Source of the DNA: a virus
Strand: one strand, 5' to 3'
Virus record (IMG/VR): IMGVR_UViG_3300044946_000033
Span: 1-20,377 of that record
DNA: 20,377 nucleotides
The notes under the pieces were generated by a model. The model worked only from the letters and a program-made list of their open reading frames with translations, ran no database searches and was not told the DNA's origin. The position numbers and the translations under genes are program-made. Each line of letters starts with the position of its first letter. The first letter of the stretch is position 1. Of the stretch, positions 1-6,484 are shown piece by piece.

Positions 1-27
1 GTGAACTATTTGTGTGGCCAATGTCAT
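1..27 (-). CDS. 5' end of an unidentified minus-strand gene, cut by the left edge
   Basis: On the minus strand an ATG at 27-25 follows a full AGGAGG Shine-Dalgarno sequence (complement of 37-42) with nine bases of spacing. Nine sense codons are visible (MTLATQIVH) before the window ends. It lies 24 bases after the stop of the zinc-ribbon gene and is probably its operon partner. Nothing can be said about its function. The confident part is the start: the ribosome binding site is the strongest on this strand. Confidence 0.55.
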
Positions 28-36
28 TTTTGGCTG

Positions 37-43
37 CCTCCTT
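37..43 (-). promoter_or_regulatory. Strong Shine-Dalgarno site that decides the start at 27
   Basis: The plus strand reads CCTCCTT, which is AAGGAGG on the minus strand, nine bases before the ATG at 27. It indicates that a gene truly begins here despite only nine visible codons. Confidence 0.6.
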
Positions 44-51
44 GGTGTGGG

Positions 52-162
52 TTACTTTGGCTTCTTGGCGTAGTCCGTGCGCTTGCATTTCGCACATACG
101 ACGGGCTTTGCGGTTCGCGGCCACCATTTGTGACCGCAGAGTTTGCAGACAATTTGCGCCAT
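52..162 (-). CDS. 36-residue zinc-ribbon protein
   Basis: This very small protein begins MAQIVCKLCGHKW and carries two CxxC knuckles, C6/C9 and C23/C26, separated by 13 residues. A basic tail (KRTDYAKKPK) follows. That is the layout of a minimal zinc ribbon, and proteins this size are common in phage accessory operons, where their partners are usually unknown. A GGAG sequence (complement of 167-170) lies four bases before the ATG. The gene is between a 133-residue unknown gene upstream and another gene 24 bases downstream, all on the minus strand. The zinc ligands are directly visible; a nucleic-acid or protein binding role is inference. Confidence 0.7.
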   Translation of the reverse strand: MAQIVCKLCGHKWWPRTAKPVVCAKCKRTDYAKKPK

Positions 163-242
163 GCGTCTCCAATGCCGGGTTAGGTACCGGCCCTGATTAC
201 CAATCAGACCCAACGCTTACCGTGGAGACGGCGCGGCGAAGG
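163..242 (-). promoter_or_regulatory. Structured intercistronic leader of the zinc-ribbon gene
   Basis: The 80-base gap has a perfect 7-base inverted repeat, CGTCTCC at 164-170 with GGAGACG at 224-230. It encloses two hairpins: GCCGG/CCGGC (174-178 with 187-191) and CTGATT/AATCAG (193-198 with 202-207, three-base loop). In the minus-strand transcript the downstream arm of the closing helix includes the GGAG Shine-Dalgarno of the zinc-ribbon gene, so the fold would hide that site. The pairing is seen in the sequence; translational control is inference. Confidence 0.5.
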
Positions 243-644
243 TTAGTGATCTGTGTAGACGACCTCGCCGACTTGCTGGCCGTTGGCGACGATTGCGCTG
301 GCCGCGAAGTAGAACGGTTGCTCTACGCCGTTGCTGAATCGTTCCTGACGGCCAATCTTGACGGGGTGAATCTCGCCAGCGTCGTCAACGTAGAACCACT
401 TGCGCATGACAAAATCAGGCTGGCAGTCGGCCATGTCAACCGCGCTGCTGATTGACGACTCAGTGATCTGGCGCAAGCAAACCTCGCTGTCGGACTCGAA
501 GCGAGAAACTTCAAAGAATCGGCTATTCAAGGTGTCAGTGAATTGCCGATCAAGGCTCCGGTACGCCTTAGCGAGAAACTCGTAAGCTGCGCGATAGTCG
601 CCCTCATGGTTGCTGAGGATCGCGGACGGATAATCGTGGGCCAT
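243..644 (-). CDS. Hypothetical phage protein, 133 residues
   Basis: I do not recognise the family. The protein is soluble in appearance, with a helical first half (residues 15-60, EGDYRAAYEFLAKAYRSLDR region) and a beta-type second half containing aromatic and charged strands (MRKWFYVDDAGEIHPVKIG). There is no signal peptide or membrane segment. GGAG on the minus strand lies seven bases before the ATG at 644, and a sigma70-like promoter lies a little further upstream at 689-715. It is the first gene of a minus-strand operon diverging from the late genes, a place where phages often keep early or regulatory genes. The overlapping plus-strand frame 12-455 lacks a ribosome binding site and looks like a shadow. 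Confidence 0.65.
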   Translation of the reverse strand: MAHDYPSAILSNHEGDYRAAYEFLAKAYRSLDRQFTDTLNSRFFEVSRFESDSEVCLRQITESSISSAVDMADCQPDFVMRKWFYVDDAGEIHPVKIGRQERFSNGVEQPFYFAASAIVANGQQVGEVVYTDH

Positions 645-688
645 TTCATCTCTCCATGCGGCTGGTTGCCGCTGACTACGAAAACAAC

Positions 689-715
689 CTTATACGTATG
701 CGAAACTGTTGTCAA
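689..715 (-). promoter_or_regulatory. Sigma70-like promoter of the minus-strand operon
   Basis: Read on the minus strand: TTGACA (715-710, perfect consensus), 15-base spacer, TATAAG (694-689, five of six). The very AT-rich tract 716-750 is directly upstream and could act as an UP element. The spacer is shorter than ideal. The palindrome ATACGTAT (692-699) overlaps the -10 region and could be an operator. Confidence 0.55.
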
Positions 716-750
716 GAGAAATCGTATTTATATATTCATTTATTTTCTGA

Positions 751-779
751 TTGAACTTCCTCCTGCTGTGAGGGATAAT
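751..779 (+). promoter_or_regulatory. Sigma70-like promoter of the rightward late genes
   Basis: TTGAAC at 751-756, a 17-base spacer, and GATAAT at 774-779 (five of six). The predicted start is near 786. It diverges from the minus-strand promoter, with the two -35 elements about 35 bases apart across an AT-rich tract. Confidence 0.45.
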
Positions 780-785
780 GAAATT

Positions 786-931
786 GCGCGGCGGCGTGGA
801 AGGACACGTGAGTTAATTGCCGGATTTGTAGTGCGAACGACTGCGGTCTAACCGCTGCATCGCGGCGGGGCCTCATGAGCTTAGATCAGCCGGTACTCAA
901 GCCCGGCCCGCGCACCAATTCAGAGGCACTC
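786..931 (+). other. Leader of the rightward transcript
   Basis: About 146 bases lie between the predicted transcription start and the chosen start codon. It contains one short tight hairpin, GCGGT/ACCGC (843-847 with 851-855, three-base loop), and an in-frame upstream ATG at 875 with no convincing Shine-Dalgarno. I see no small gene here. Confidence 0.3.
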
Positions 932-1588
932 ATGCAAACCCAAACCATCCTTACCGGCTTTGAATCTGCACCGTGGTCGATCAACAACAACACCTCGGTA
1001 AATCCCACGGCTGCCGATGATTTCAAGGTCATTCAGTGGTCGGGTGGGATGACTACGCAGATCGTTGCCAGCAAGCCCTACGGCGGGGCAGAAGCCTACA
1101 CAGCGACCTTTCCCATAGTCCCCGGTACTTCTACTTACACTCTCAGTTACCGCATGATGTTCCCTGGCGCTGCTCTCTCAGTTGCGCAGGCTCTTGAATT
1201 CGACATGATGGGCGTGGCACCTGATGGAAGCGGGGAAGTCGCCAACATGAGCTGTCAATGCGTCCCAGCGAACAGTTGGGAGTGGATGATTGCAGGTAAA
1301 GGCGGGAACTGGGTAGCGACTGGTATTTCAACTCCGCTCTTGCCGAACGTCTGGAATACCATCGCGGTCAAGTTTTCAGTGAATTGGGCTGAAAAGACTG
1401 TGACCTGCGTTTCAATCACGGTGAATGGCGTAGCTTATCCCGTAAACCCTGCTTTGGGAAACATCGCATTCGACGCGCTGAAATGGCAACCTGCTAGTGT
1501 CATGCTTTTGCAAAGGCAGTTGGGAGTAGGAGCAAACGGAGGGATTTTCTCAGTGGATGACACGGCAATTACGGTCACGCAGCAATGA
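932..1588 (+). CDS. Probable virion structural protein with a lectin-like beta sandwich
   Basis: About 218 residues, dominated by beta strands and rich in Ser, Thr, Gly, Val and Asn, with no membrane segment. The C-terminal stretch ending in GGIFSVDDTAITVTQQ resembles the last strands of concanavalin A-like or LamG-like domains, in which a terminal strand of the form VDDV or VDDTxI is typical. I therefore suggest a carbohydrate-binding, fibre or decoration protein; this is inference from composition and fold pattern. ATG 932 is preferred over ATG 875, in the same frame, because AGAGG at 922-926 sits five bases before it. It overlaps the endolysin gene by four bases (ATGA), so the two are probably translationally coupled. 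Confidence 0.6.
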   Translation: MQTQTILTGFESAPWSINNNTSVNPTAADDFKVIQWSGGMTTQIVASKPYGGAEAYTATFPIVPGTSTYTLSYRMMFPGAALSVAQALEFDMMGVAPDGSGEVANMSCQCVPANSWEWMIAGKGGNWVATGISTPLLPNVWNTIAVKFSVNWAEKTVTCVSITVNGVAYPVNPALGNIAFDALKWQPASVMLLQRQLGVGANGGIFSVDDTAITVTQQ

Positions 1589-2013
1589 CCATCAGCCCCG
1601 CCGGTCTCGCCTTCATCTGCCAGAACGAGGGCTTTGTCGCGCACGTCTACGATGACGCTGCGGGACTTCCAACAATCGGATACGGGCACAAGCTCTTACC
1701 GGGCGAGTCTTTTCCGGATGGAACAACCCCCTCGCAGGCACAAGCGCTGCTCTTCAAAGACCTCGCGCTAGTTCAAAACGCCTTAGCTTTGCTGGCTCCC
1801 TCAAATTGCACACAAAATCAATGGGATGCTCTCTGCGATTTCGGGTACAATGCGGGAGTAGCAGCTTTGAAACAGATGCTTTCGCATGGCTGGGATCAGG
1901 TGCCGATGGAGATTCCGCGCTGGGTTTACGCGAAGGTGAAAGGCGTTGAAACTGTGATTCCGGGCCTAGTGACGCGGCGCAAAGCTGAAGTGACGCTGTT
2001 TGGGGCGACCTAA
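1585..2013 (+). CDS. Endolysin, GH24 lysozyme (T4 lysozyme-like muramidase)
   Basis: This peptidoglycan hydrolase cleaves the beta-1,4 bond between MurNAc and GlcNAc to release phage progeny. The family signature is clear at the N terminus: the catalytic glutamate E15 in NEGF, followed by VYDDAAGLPTIGYGH with D23/D24 and T30, matching the Glu-Asp-Thr triad of GH24. The later segment QWDALCDFGYNAG (from about residue 78) matches the family's conserved helix. At 142 residues it is a single-domain enzyme without a separate wall-binding domain. No signal or SAR membrane anchor is visible, so it should need a holin, and two small membrane proteins follow directly. Its ATG overlaps the previous stop and its TAA overlaps the next ATG (TAATG). 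Confidence 0.93.
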   Translation: MTISPAGLAFICQNEGFVAHVYDDAAGLPTIGYGHKLLPGESFPDGTTPSQAQALLFKDLALVQNALALLAPSNCTQNQWDALCDFGYNAGVAALKQMLSHGWDQVPMEIPRWVYAKVKGVETVIPGLVTRRKAEVTLFGAT

Positions 2014-2105
2014 TGAAATTCGATCTTGTGATGCTCGGCGCAATGGTGATCTTGGGGATTTTGGGACTCTGGCAGGACGCCCGCTACAACACGAGGATTC
2101 GATGA
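2013..2105 (+). CDS. 30-residue single-pass membrane protein in the lysis cassette
   Basis: A tiny protein with one obvious hydrophobic segment (residues 5-20, LVMLGAMVILGILGLW) and a short charged tail (QDARYNTRIR). The start forms TAATG with the endolysin stop, and its own stop forms ATGA with the next start, so it is embedded in a coupled lysis operon. Position and topology fit an antiholin, a small holin partner or a spanin-like accessory; there is no lipobox and no periplasmic domain, which makes a spanin unlikely. The coupling on both sides is the main support that it is translated. Confidence 0.6.
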   Translation: MKFDLVMLGAMVILGILGLWQDARYNTRIR

Positions 2106-2329
2106 AGTTCATTGCCGCGTTGAATTCGATCAATACGCCCTGGGTGGCCATTTTGGTAATCATGATCGGCATGACCTTCGATGTGGTCTGCAAGATGTAC
2201 ATGATCCCAAACGATGCGGCTACTGGCGTAATTGGCGCAGGAATCGGGCTTTTGACCGGCCAAGCTCTGAGCAATCGCACAACGGTCCTCACGGAAACTA
2301 CGCACGAACCTTCCCCTACGGCTCACTGA
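2102..2329 (+). CDS. Candidate holin, 75 residues, two membrane segments
   Basis: Starts at ATG 2102 within the ATGA overlap. The frame is open further upstream to 2000, but that extension is basic and hydrophilic and lacks a start signal. Segment one is about residues 13-30 (PWVAILVIMIGMTFDVV) and segment two about 39-53 (AATGVIGAGIGLLTG), followed by a polar tail ending in PSPTAH. Two short membrane helices with a polar tail, directly downstream of an endolysin gene, is the usual class II holin arrangement. Identity is by topology and context rather than by a recognised family. Confidence 0.6.
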   Translation: MKFIAALNSINTPWVAILVIMIGMTFDVVCKMYMIPNDAATGVIGAGIGLLTGQALSNRTTVLTETTHEPSPTAH

Positions 2330-2347
2330 ATAACCAAGGAGTTCCAA

Positions 2348-2725
2348 ATGGCAAGTTTTACCTCAATTCTCTCCGCAATTGGCAACGGTCTCAAGAAGTT
2401 CTTCGGCATTGCCGTAACAGTCGCCACTGATGCAGAACCGCTCGTTGACACCCTGTTCCCGGGCGTCGCTGCGCTTTATAACCTCACTGTGAATGAGGTG
2501 GCAAAGGCTGAGGCGGCTGCCATTGCAGCAGGCCAGCAAAGCGGGACCGGCGCGCAAAAGCTCGCGCTTGTTCTTCAGGCGATTGAGCCTGCATTCCAGC
2601 AGTACGCGCAAGCCACCGGCGTGCCTTCGGCAGCGCAGACGGCAACAATTACCGCTTGGATTAACGGCGTGGTCGCAACTCTGAATGCGATCCCATCTAC
2701 GAACAGCACTGCGCCCACGAGCTAG
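2348..2725 (+). CDS. Small alanine-rich protein of the lysis region, unknown function
   Basis: 125 residues, rich in Ala, Gln and Thr. The N terminus (residues 1-27) forms an amphipathic or weakly hydrophobic helix including SAIGNGLKKFFGIAVTVA; the centre is a predicted helix with repeated Ala and Lys (NEVAKAEAAAIAAGQQ), and the tail is polar (PSTNSTAPTS). AAGGAG at 2336-2341 lies six bases before the ATG, a strong start. It follows the candidate holin by 18 bases. It could be membrane-peripheral and take part in lysis, or be a small virion protein. I do not recognise it. Confidence 0.65.
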   Translation: MASFTSILSAIGNGLKKFFGIAVTVATDAEPLVDTLFPGVAALYNLTVNEVAKAEAAAIAAGQQSGTGAQKLALVLQAIEPAFQQYAQATGVPSAAQTATITAWINGVVATLNAIPSTNSTAPTS

Positions 2726-2753
2726 TTTGGGACTTTGCCTGTGCCGCCGCCTG

Positions 2754-2799
2754 TTTGACAGTAAGACGCTTTTAGCTTTACCCTCTTGCCAGTGTCAAA
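2754..2799 (+). promoter_or_regulatory. Inverted repeat and possible promoter before the terminase genes
   Basis: TTTGACA (2754-2760) is perfectly complementary to TGTCAAA (2793-2799), and GTAAG (2761-2765) can extend the helix with CTTGC (2785-2789, one wobble), leaving a 3-base bulge. The left arm contains a perfect -35 hexamer TTGACA (2755-2760), but the best -10 (TACCCT, 18-base spacer) is poor. It could be an operator or promoter, or a leader hairpin. There is no U tract, so it is not an intrinsic terminator. Confidence 0.35.
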
Positions 2800-2811
2800 G
2801 CCGGAACGAAT

Positions 2812-3306
2812 ATGCCAGCAGGAAGGCCAAAGATTCCATTCAGCCAAGAACTCGCCGACAAGATTTGCGAACGGATCGCAACCTCCGAGCTTGGCATCGA
2901 ACAAGTGCTAGAAGAGATTAGACTTACAGACGGTTTCGCTCCGTCTTCCACAACTATCTGGCGCTGGACGGAAGAGTTCGAGGAATTTCGCAATCAGTCC
3001 GCGCGCGCGAGAAAGATGCAAGCCGAATTGCTCCATGATCGCGCTCAGTTGCAAGCGCAGACTCCACTTATCGGCGTGATCGAAAAGACAGTGGTCAATG
3101 GCGATAAGATCGAAACCACGCGCACGGTCACTGACAACGTGGAGCGCTCGAAGCTTATGGTCCAGACCACTTTGAAGCGTGCAGGCCAACTCAATCCGCA
3201 GAAATACGCCGATTTGCAGCGACTGACCGGCGCGGACGGCGAGGGGCCAGTGGAGCTTTCGGTAGCAATCTCTGAGGCGCGTAAACGTGCCGGTAAGTCT
3301 GAATAA
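2812..3306 (+). CDS. terS: Terminase small subunit
   Basis: 164 residues. The N-terminal part (MPAGRPKIPFSQELADKIC, with the following GIEQVLEEI and SSTTIWRWTEEFEEFRNQ segments) matches the helix-turn-helix DNA-recognition region of a common phage small terminase group, where GRP, a Ser/Thr start of a helix, and a tryptophan-containing recognition helix recur. The middle (residues 60-130) is helical and would form the oligomerisation core; the C-terminal tail, LSVAISEARKRAGKSE, is basic. It recognises phage DNA and loads the large subunit. It overlaps the terL start by 20 bases. The Shine-Dalgarno is weak (GGAA). Confidence 0.8.
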   Translation: MPAGRPKIPFSQELADKICERIATSELGIEQVLEEIRLTDGFAPSSTTIWRWTEEFEEFRNQSARARKMQAELLHDRAQLQAQTPLIGVIEKTVVNGDKIETTRTVTDNVERSKLMVQTTLKRAGQLNPQKYADLQRLTGADGEGPVELSVAISEARKRAGKSE

Positions 3307-4882
3307 TCCCGAAACATTTCTTCGGCAGGATATTGGCTCGTTTGCCACCGATCCGCTCGGATTCGTTAAGTACGCTTTTCCTTGGGGCGCTGCGGGGCCG
3401 CTTCAATCGCAGGGCATTCGCCGCTTTCAGGAAGAAACTCTCGGTCAAATCCGCGACCATCTTTCCAGCCCATATCGTTTTCAGCCGCTGCAGCTCGCAA
3501 TCTGTTCGGGTCACGGGATCGGCAAATCTGCGCTCATTGCATTCATTCTCAATTGGGCTATGAGCACATGCGATGACTGTCGCGGGATCATCACCGCAGG
3601 CAAAGAAGAGCAAATGGCCACAAAGACCTGGCCGGAAGTCTCCAAGTGGTTCAATCTCGCCATAAACCGGCATTGGTGGGAAGTAACCGCGACGAAGATT
3701 CATGTTAAAGAAGGAAAACACAGGGATTCTTGGCGTATTGATCGTGTCACTTGGTCTAAGGAGAACGTCGATACCTTCGCCGGTCTGCACAACCAAGGCA
3801 AGCGCATTGTTGTGATCTTCGATGAATCGAGCACGATAGATGATCGAATATGGGAAGTGACGGAGGGCGCGTTAACTGATGAAAACACGGAGATTATCTG
3901 GGTAGCATTCGGAAATCCCACACAGAATACGGGAAGATTTCGCGAATGTTTCGGCAAGTTCAAGCATCGCTGGGTGCAAAAGCAGATTGACTCGCGGACT
4001 GTGGAAGGAACAAACAAAGAGCTTTACGCGAAGTGGATCAGCGATTGGGGAGAGGATTCAGACTTCGTTCGCATCCGCGTTCGCGGGGAATTTCCGAGGG
4101 CAGGCAGCTCGCAGTTCATCCCCGGTGACATTGTCGCGGAGGCCAGGAAGCGCGACGTTGGGGACCAGACTAAGGCGTACAAGATTCTCAGTTGCGATGT
4201 GGCGCGGTTCGGCAATAACCAGACGGTAATTGGCTGGCGTCAAGGGCTAAGGGCCAGGATCACGGATCGGATGCGCGGCAAAGATGTGATCGAAGTCGGT
4301 AAGCAGGTCATCATGCGCGTGATCCTTGAGCGGCCTCGCTCTGTGGTGATCGACGGAGACGGTATTGGTGGCGGGGTTGTGGATTACGTTCGCGCCTATC
4401 TTCCCGAAGCGTGGAAAGCGGCTGGTCTGCCTTGCGTGGCCCAGAAAGACGGAATAGTCAAGTTACCAGAATGGTTCCGTCTGGAAGAGTTTCACGGTGG
4501 CATGACTCCAGGCGACGGCTTCATGTACTTCAACCGCCGGGCTGAAGTCTGGGGAAAAATGCGCGACTGGTTGCATACGGCTGAAATTCCCGATGATGCG
4601 GAGTTGGCTGATGAACTGACTGGGCCTGAATATTTTCACTCAAATAAGAACCAAATCCAGCTTGAGCGCAAAGAGGACATGGAATCGCGGGGCTTGTCTT
4701 CGCCGGACAACGGGGATATGCTTGCGATGACCTTTGGGGTTACGCCAATCCCAAAGACGAGAGATGAGGCGTTGGCCGAGGACATCGCGGCGACTGCCGA
4801 TCCACTGGAGCAGCATTTTAAGAGGTTGCGCGAGACCGAGCGAAGAAACAAGGAAAAACAGCCGTTGCAGTATTGGCAGTAG
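3287..4882 (+). CDS. terL: Terminase large subunit (packaging ATPase and nuclease)
   Basis: 531 residues with both expected domains. ATPase: Walker A GHGIGKS at 75-81; Walker B VVIFDE at 175-180 with the catalytic E180; a coupling-type motif FGNPTQ near 208-213. Nuclease (RNase H fold): D304 in LSCDVARFG, and D356/D358 in VVIDGDGIGGG. The enzyme powers DNA translocation through the portal and cuts concatemers. The start is GTG 3287, inside terS, with GAGG nine bases upstream. Length is normal for the family. Every catalytic landmark I looked for is present, so it should be functional. Confidence 0.95.
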   Translation: MPVSLNNPETFLRQDIGSFATDPLGFVKYAFPWGAAGPLQSQGIRRFQEETLGQIRDHLSSPYRFQPLQLAICSGHGIGKSALIAFILNWAMSTCDDCRGIITAGKEEQMATKTWPEVSKWFNLAINRHWWEVTATKIHVKEGKHRDSWRIDRVTWSKENVDTFAGLHNQGKRIVVIFDESSTIDDRIWEVTEGALTDENTEIIWVAFGNPTQNTGRFRECFGKFKHRWVQKQIDSRTVEGTNKELYAKWISDWGEDSDFVRIRVRGEFPRAGSSQFIPGDIVAEARKRDVGDQTKAYKILSCDVARFGNNQTVIGWRQGLRARITDRMRGKDVIEVGKQVIMRVILERPRSVVIDGDGIGGGVVDYVRAYLPEAWKAAGLPCVAQKDGIVKLPEWFRLEEFHGGMTPGDGFMYFNRRAEVWGKMRDWLHTAEIPDDAELADELTGPEYFHSNKNQIQLERKEDMESRGLSSPDNGDMLAMTFGVTPIPKTRDEALAEDIAATADPLEQHFKRLRETERRNKEKQPLQYWQ

Positions 4883-4890
4883 GGTGTAAG

Positions 4891-5148
4891 ATGTTCTCGA
4901 TGAAGCTCTGGCTCCGCGCGTTCCTCGGCCTTGATGATATTCCCTCGCTCGCCATGTTCAAAGCGATGGAATTGAGCCAACAGACGCGGCATAACGCGTT
5001 GATGACTGCACTGGACCGCATCGAAAAGCGCATGATTAACACGCACGTCGGCGAGCCCCGTAATTTGACTATCCCGGTGCTAGACTGGGACACGGTGCAG
5101 GCCATCGCTCTGCACGAGATGGAAAAGAACCCTCCAAAGGAGAATTAA
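4891..5148 (+). CDS. Small hypothetical protein, 85 residues
   Basis: Starts at ATG 4891, preceded by AGGGTG six bases upstream; an earlier TTG at 4873 would sit inside the end of terL and is less likely. The sequence is mostly helical, with a basic hydrophobic N terminus (MFSMKLWLRAFLGL) and a coiled stretch (LDRIEKRMINTHVG), followed by a short beta-type region (NLTIPVLDWDTVQ). The N terminus could sit on a membrane. It is the first of five small genes between terminase and portal. I do not recognise the family. Confidence 0.6.
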   Translation: MFSMKLWLRAFLGLDDIPSLAMFKAMELSQQTRHNALMTALDRIEKRMINTHVGEPRNLTIPVLDWDTVQAIALHEMEKNPPKEN

Positions 5149-5149
5149 G

Positions 5150-5509
5150 ATGGCGCAGAAGTTCAACTTCCCGATTGGCGGTCCCGCACCACAAAAGAAA
5201 CCGATGGCAAAACCCATGATGGCTGGCGCAGCCGTTGCGGAACCTGAAGAGGGTCAAGAGCCGGAAGACGGCGCAGAGATTGCCCAGCAGCACGGTCCAG
5301 CTACCGACGTCTCAATGCATCACGAGCATGAGATTGGCGTGCATCACGTGACGTCAGAGCATCCTGACGGCCATCACCACGAGTCGGATCACGAAAGCGC
5401 CGAGAAAGCTCACGAGCACGGCAAGAAGCTGGCCGGTGTCGGGCACGAAAGCTCTGAGCATGAACAACCTGAAGGTGGCGAGCAAGGGCCGTGGGATCAA
5501 GAGAAGTAG
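5150..5509 (+). CDS. Histidine-rich acidic protein of unknown function
   Basis: 119 residues with 15 histidines concentrated in the second half (runs such as MHHEHE, GVHHV and GHHHESDHES), together with many Glu and Asp. The first third is Pro/Ala/Lys-rich (APQKKPMAKP). It is of low complexity and probably disordered. Such a composition can bind divalent metals, but no defined motif is present, and the charge could equally serve head assembly. AAGGAG ends seven bases before the ATG, a strong start, and the gene begins one base after the preceding stop. Not recognised as a named family. Confidence 0.65.
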   Translation: MAQKFNFPIGGPAPQKKPMAKPMMAGAAVAEPEEGQEPEDGAEIAQQHGPATDVSMHHEHEIGVHHVTSEHPDGHHHESDHESAEKAHEHGKKLAGVGHESSEHEQPEGGEQGPWDQEK

Positions 5510-5536
5510 CATCAAACGGGCTAAGGAGATTTCACC

Positions 5537-5710
5537 ATGGAATTGGTCAAGAAGGGTGAGGCGGTGGACATTGATGCCACTTTCCAGTTGCTAGATAAGC
5601 GCATTTCCGCGCTCGAACCGAAAGACAAGGCAGACAGTAAGGGCTGGACTCCAGCGCCTCCGGCTGGGGTGAGCAAAACGGCATGGACACCTGCACCGCC
5701 GAAGGCTTGA
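5537..5710 (+). CDS. 57-residue small protein with duplicated WTPAPP motif
   Basis: Starts at ATG 5537 with AAGGAG at 5523-5528, eight bases upstream. The N-terminal half (residues 1-33) is a charged helix or short coiled coil (IDATFQLLDKRISALEPKD); the C-terminal half carries the motif WTPAPP twice, in GWTPAPPAG and AWTPAPPKA, 13 residues apart. A helix plus repeated proline motif suggests a small adaptor or docking peptide. That is inference. It ends one base before the next ATG. Confidence 0.65.
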   Translation: MELVKKGEAVDIDATFQLLDKRISALEPKDKADSKGWTPAPPAGVSKTAWTPAPPKA

Positions 5711-5711
5711 T

Positions 5712-6164
5712 ATGAGCCAGAGACATTTTGAAGAGGAAGTTCTGCGGCTGCTCCGCGAGGATCACAACAGGATCGTCGAAATTGAGAAGCTGCTCAAGAA
5801 GAAACCAGTTGTATACACCGCAATTTTGAGGGATACCATGGCCATCGGAAACATCAACGCCGGTTCGACCGGCACGTTCGCGGCAACGCTGCTCGAAAAT
5901 GGCGCGCCGCTCACCACTCCCCCCGCAACGCCAACCGTCTGGACGTACAGTTGCAGTGATCCGACTGTGACGATTACGCCCAGCGCCGACACCACCAGTG
6001 CGGTCTATAGTGTTCCGTCAAATGACACTGGCACGTCGTTCCAAGCCGCTGCTTCCGCAGTTGCGCCAGACGGCACGACCGTGACAACTCCCCCGCTGAC
6101 CGTGACGCTGACGCCTGGAACCACAACGGCAGTGTTCTCGGCGGTTTTGAACCAGACTGCGTAA
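5712..6164 (+). CDS. Coiled-coil plus bacterial Ig-like domain protein
   Basis: 150 residues in two parts. Residues 1-33 are a charged heptad-like helix (EEEVLRLLREDHNRIVEIEKLL); residues 43-150 form an Ig-like beta sandwich with the usual WTYSCSDPTVTITPSADT strand pattern and Thr/Pro-rich ending. Ig-like domains on phage heads and tails bind weakly to carbohydrates and are typical decoration modules. The ATG 5838 (MAIGNINAG) inside the gene has its own GAGGGA five bases upstream, so a shorter Ig-only product may also be made. It sits between terL and portal, suggesting a capsid decoration role. Confidence 0.65.
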   Translation: MSQRHFEEEVLRLLREDHNRIVEIEKLLKKKPVVYTAILRDTMAIGNINAGSTGTFAATLLENGAPLTTPPATPTVWTYSCSDPTVTITPSADTTSAVYSVPSNDTGTSFQAAASAVAPDGTTVTTPPLTVTLTPGTTTAVFSAVLNQTA

Positions 6165-6165
6165 T

Positions 6166-6477
6166 ATGCCCTACGTCTCACGCGCTCAGGCTGGCTATTT
6201 TCACACGCACAAGGCCGAGCTTGAGCGCCAAGGCGTTGACGTGGACGAATGGGACGCTGCATCGAGAGGAGAGCATAATCTTCCTATGCACACAAAGACT
6301 GTTGATCTTGGCAAGAAGGGATCATTTCAGGAGAAACCGGGCGCTCTTCACGCGATGCTGAATGTGCCTCAGGGCGAGAAGATTCCAGCATCAAAACTCG
6401 CGCCACATCCAGGCGATTCTCCGTTGCTGAGACGCAGGAAGGCATCGGCCAAAGGTTTCGCCGCGATGAAGCATTGA
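6166..6477 (+). CDS. Small hypothetical phage protein, 103 residues
   Basis: Begins MPYVSRAQAGYFHTHK, a form seen widely in small phage proteins near the portal (from memory). It is basic and helical at the N terminus, then polar, with PGDSPLLRRRKASAKGFAAMKH at the end. It starts two bases after the preceding stop codon and ends seven bases before the portal gene. There are no catalytic motifs or membrane segments. Function unknown; a head-assembly accessory role is suggested by position only. Confidence 0.65.
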   Translation: MPYVSRAQAGYFHTHKAELERQGVDVDEWDAASRGEHNLPMHTKTVDLGKKGSFQEKPGALHAMLNVPQGEKIPASKLAPHPGDSPLLRRRKASAKGFAAMKH

Positions 6478-6484
6478 AAGACTC

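Noticed and set aside
12-455. Plus-strand frame of 147 codons at the left end
   Set aside because: It overlaps the better supported minus-strand genes at 52-162 and 243-644, has no ribosome site, and its product is rich in Arg, Cys and Ala as expected for a shadow frame.
543-851. Plus-strand frame of 102 codons across the divergent promoter region
   Set aside because: It is antisense to the start of the 243-644 gene and runs through both promoters; no ribosome site and no recognisable protein pattern.
3191-3796. Minus-strand frame of 201 codons opposite terL
   Set aside because: Fully inside the terminase genes, which have clear motifs; no start signal.
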